NCBI RefSeq assembly: GCF_900169785.1
Contig: NZ_FWER01000030.1
Span: 1-60,374 of the forward strand
Reading direction: 5' to 3'
Origin: Rhizobium sullae
GTDB taxonomy: Bacteria > Pseudomonadota > Alphaproteobacteria > Rhizobiales > Rhizobiaceae
Length of the DNA: 60,374 nt
Position 1 is the first letter of the stretch, and every line of letters begins with the position of its first letter. The notes under the pieces are model-generated. The model saw nothing but the letters and a program-made list of their open reading frames with translations, was not told where the DNA came from and did no database searches. The position numbers and the translations under genes are program-made. Shown here one piece after another: positions 59,857 to 60,374 of this stretch.

Positions 59857-60261
59857 ATGGACAATTCCATTCATGCCCGCTCACATCAAGCGCCAGAGGG
59901 CAATCGGGAGTTCAAGCCAATCCCATCAAACGGGATCTGCACGCGGCTCGGCGATAAATGGACTGTCCAAGTCCTGTGGCGTCTCTCCCTCGCAGATAAG
60001 CGACGGCTCCGCTTTTCAGCGCTCAAGAAAGAAATCGACGGGATTACCCAGCGAATGCTGACGCTGACACTGCGCAATCTAGAGCGCGACGGGCTTGTCG
60101 TGCGACACTATTTTCCCGAAGTGCCACCGCGGGTCGAATACGAATTGACCGACATGGGAACCGGCGTTTTGGACGCCCTTGAAGGACTCAACTTTTGGAT
60201 TCGAGAAAACCTGCCTACCATTGAAGAACATCGTCACGCCTACGACAAAGCTGAGCAGTAA
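59857..60261 (+). CDS. HxlR-family transcriptional regulator
   Basis: 134 residues. Winged helix of the HxlR type: ICTRLGDKWTVQVLWRLS, RRLRFSALKKEIDGITQRMLTLTLRNLERDGLVVRHYF and PPRVEYELTDMGTGVLDALEGL. The conserved redox Cys is in GICTRLGDK. HxlR proteins commonly control a divergent oxidoreductase, here the NmrA-like gene. The chosen ATG (59857) is preceded by AGGGATG; 59848 is a near alternative. No clear palindrome was seen in the 98-bp gap beyond CCAT-N8-ATGG (59789-59804 region). Confidence 0.87.
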   Translation: MDNSIHARSHQAPEGNREFKPIPSNGICTRLGDKWTVQVLWRLSLADKRRLRFSALKKEIDGITQRMLTLTLRNLERDGLVVRHYFPEVPPRVEYELTDMGTGVLDALEGLNFWIRENLPTIEEHRHAYDKAEQ

Positions 60262-60374
60262 CTTCTAGGACCCGCCGCAGCTTCGACCCGCTTCTAAACC
60301 GAGTTTTCTGCTCAGATGTGGTGTGCACCATGCGTTGCATGCACAAGATGGCAGCTTTCGGCAGGCACCAATCC
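60262..60374. other. 3' end of the window, no recognised feature
   Basis: 113 bp after the HxlR gene. I see no gene, terminator or repeat. Confidence 0.4.

Overview
The window is chromosomal DNA of an alphaproteobacterium, almost certainly a Rhizobiaceae member (Rhizobium/Agrobacterium/Sinorhizobium group). The evidence is high-GC coding sequence, many small conserved proteins typical of that family (DUF1489, DUF2336, DUF599, PilZ, BTLCP), a sigma-70-like promoter of the CTTGnn-N17-CTAnAT type, two EcfG-type promoters (GGAAC-N16-CGTT), and the trpD-trpC-moaC-moeA gene cluster. The species cannot be fixed from sequence alone. No insertion sequence, prophage, CRISPR array or rRNA operon was seen. 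Most of the window is core genome in short operons on both strands.

Layout. 0-7.2 kb (minus): formaldehyde-detoxifying alcohol dehydrogenase (cut by the window edge), a membrane site-2-type protease, an acyl-CoA carboxylase biotin-carrying subunit, an EamA exporter and lipB. 7.3-8.7 kb: a tRNA-Leu(GAG) with promoter and terminators, a BON-domain protein and a peptide-deformylase-like protein that has lost two metal ligands. 8.9-13.2 kb: mgtE, a MerR regulator behind a palindromic promoter, a broken isoprenylcysteine-methyltransferase-like gene, and a translationally coupled pair of membrane proteins. 13.3-21.6 kb: L-serine dehydratase, a D,D-carboxypeptidase with a SPOR domain, a transglutaminase-like peptidase, prolyl aminopeptidase, and PilZ and PAS proteins. 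21.6-29.2 kb: a possible small RNA, rhomboid protease, CBS protein, patatin, hisI, folE, an IscU-like scaffold, yidD and thrS. 29.3-38.7 kb: acyltransferase, nitroreductase and flavin reductase, DUF2336, an AI-2E-family permease, OsmC and parE. 38.9-43.1 kb: a periplasmic hydrolase and tpiA-secG-pyrG. 43.1-46 kb: two divergent citrate synthase paralogues, one carrying an N-terminal DNA-binding domain. 46.1-51.7 kb: FecR plus CHASE2-cyclase, a DEAD-box helicase, a GNAT protein and a methyltransferase. 51.7-57.2 kb (minus): ppiD-trpD-trpC-moaC-moeA. 57.3-60.4 kb: two general-stress-response membrane proteins facing each other, a tiny membrane ORF with a structured leader, a decayed ORF, and an NmrA/HxlR divergent pair.

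How they work together. Recognisable functional units are tryptophan synthesis with molybdopterin synthesis (one tight operon), an EcfG stress module at 57.3-58.0 kb, a FecR/CHASE2-cyclase sensor pair, and a probably self-regulated citrate-synthase locus at 43.7-46 kb. The last is the best candidate for unusual biology: a citrate synthase fused to a helix-turn-helix domain faces a second citrate synthase across a 73-bp gap that contains a perfect palindrome. Function calls rest on motif recognition by eye, not on database searches.
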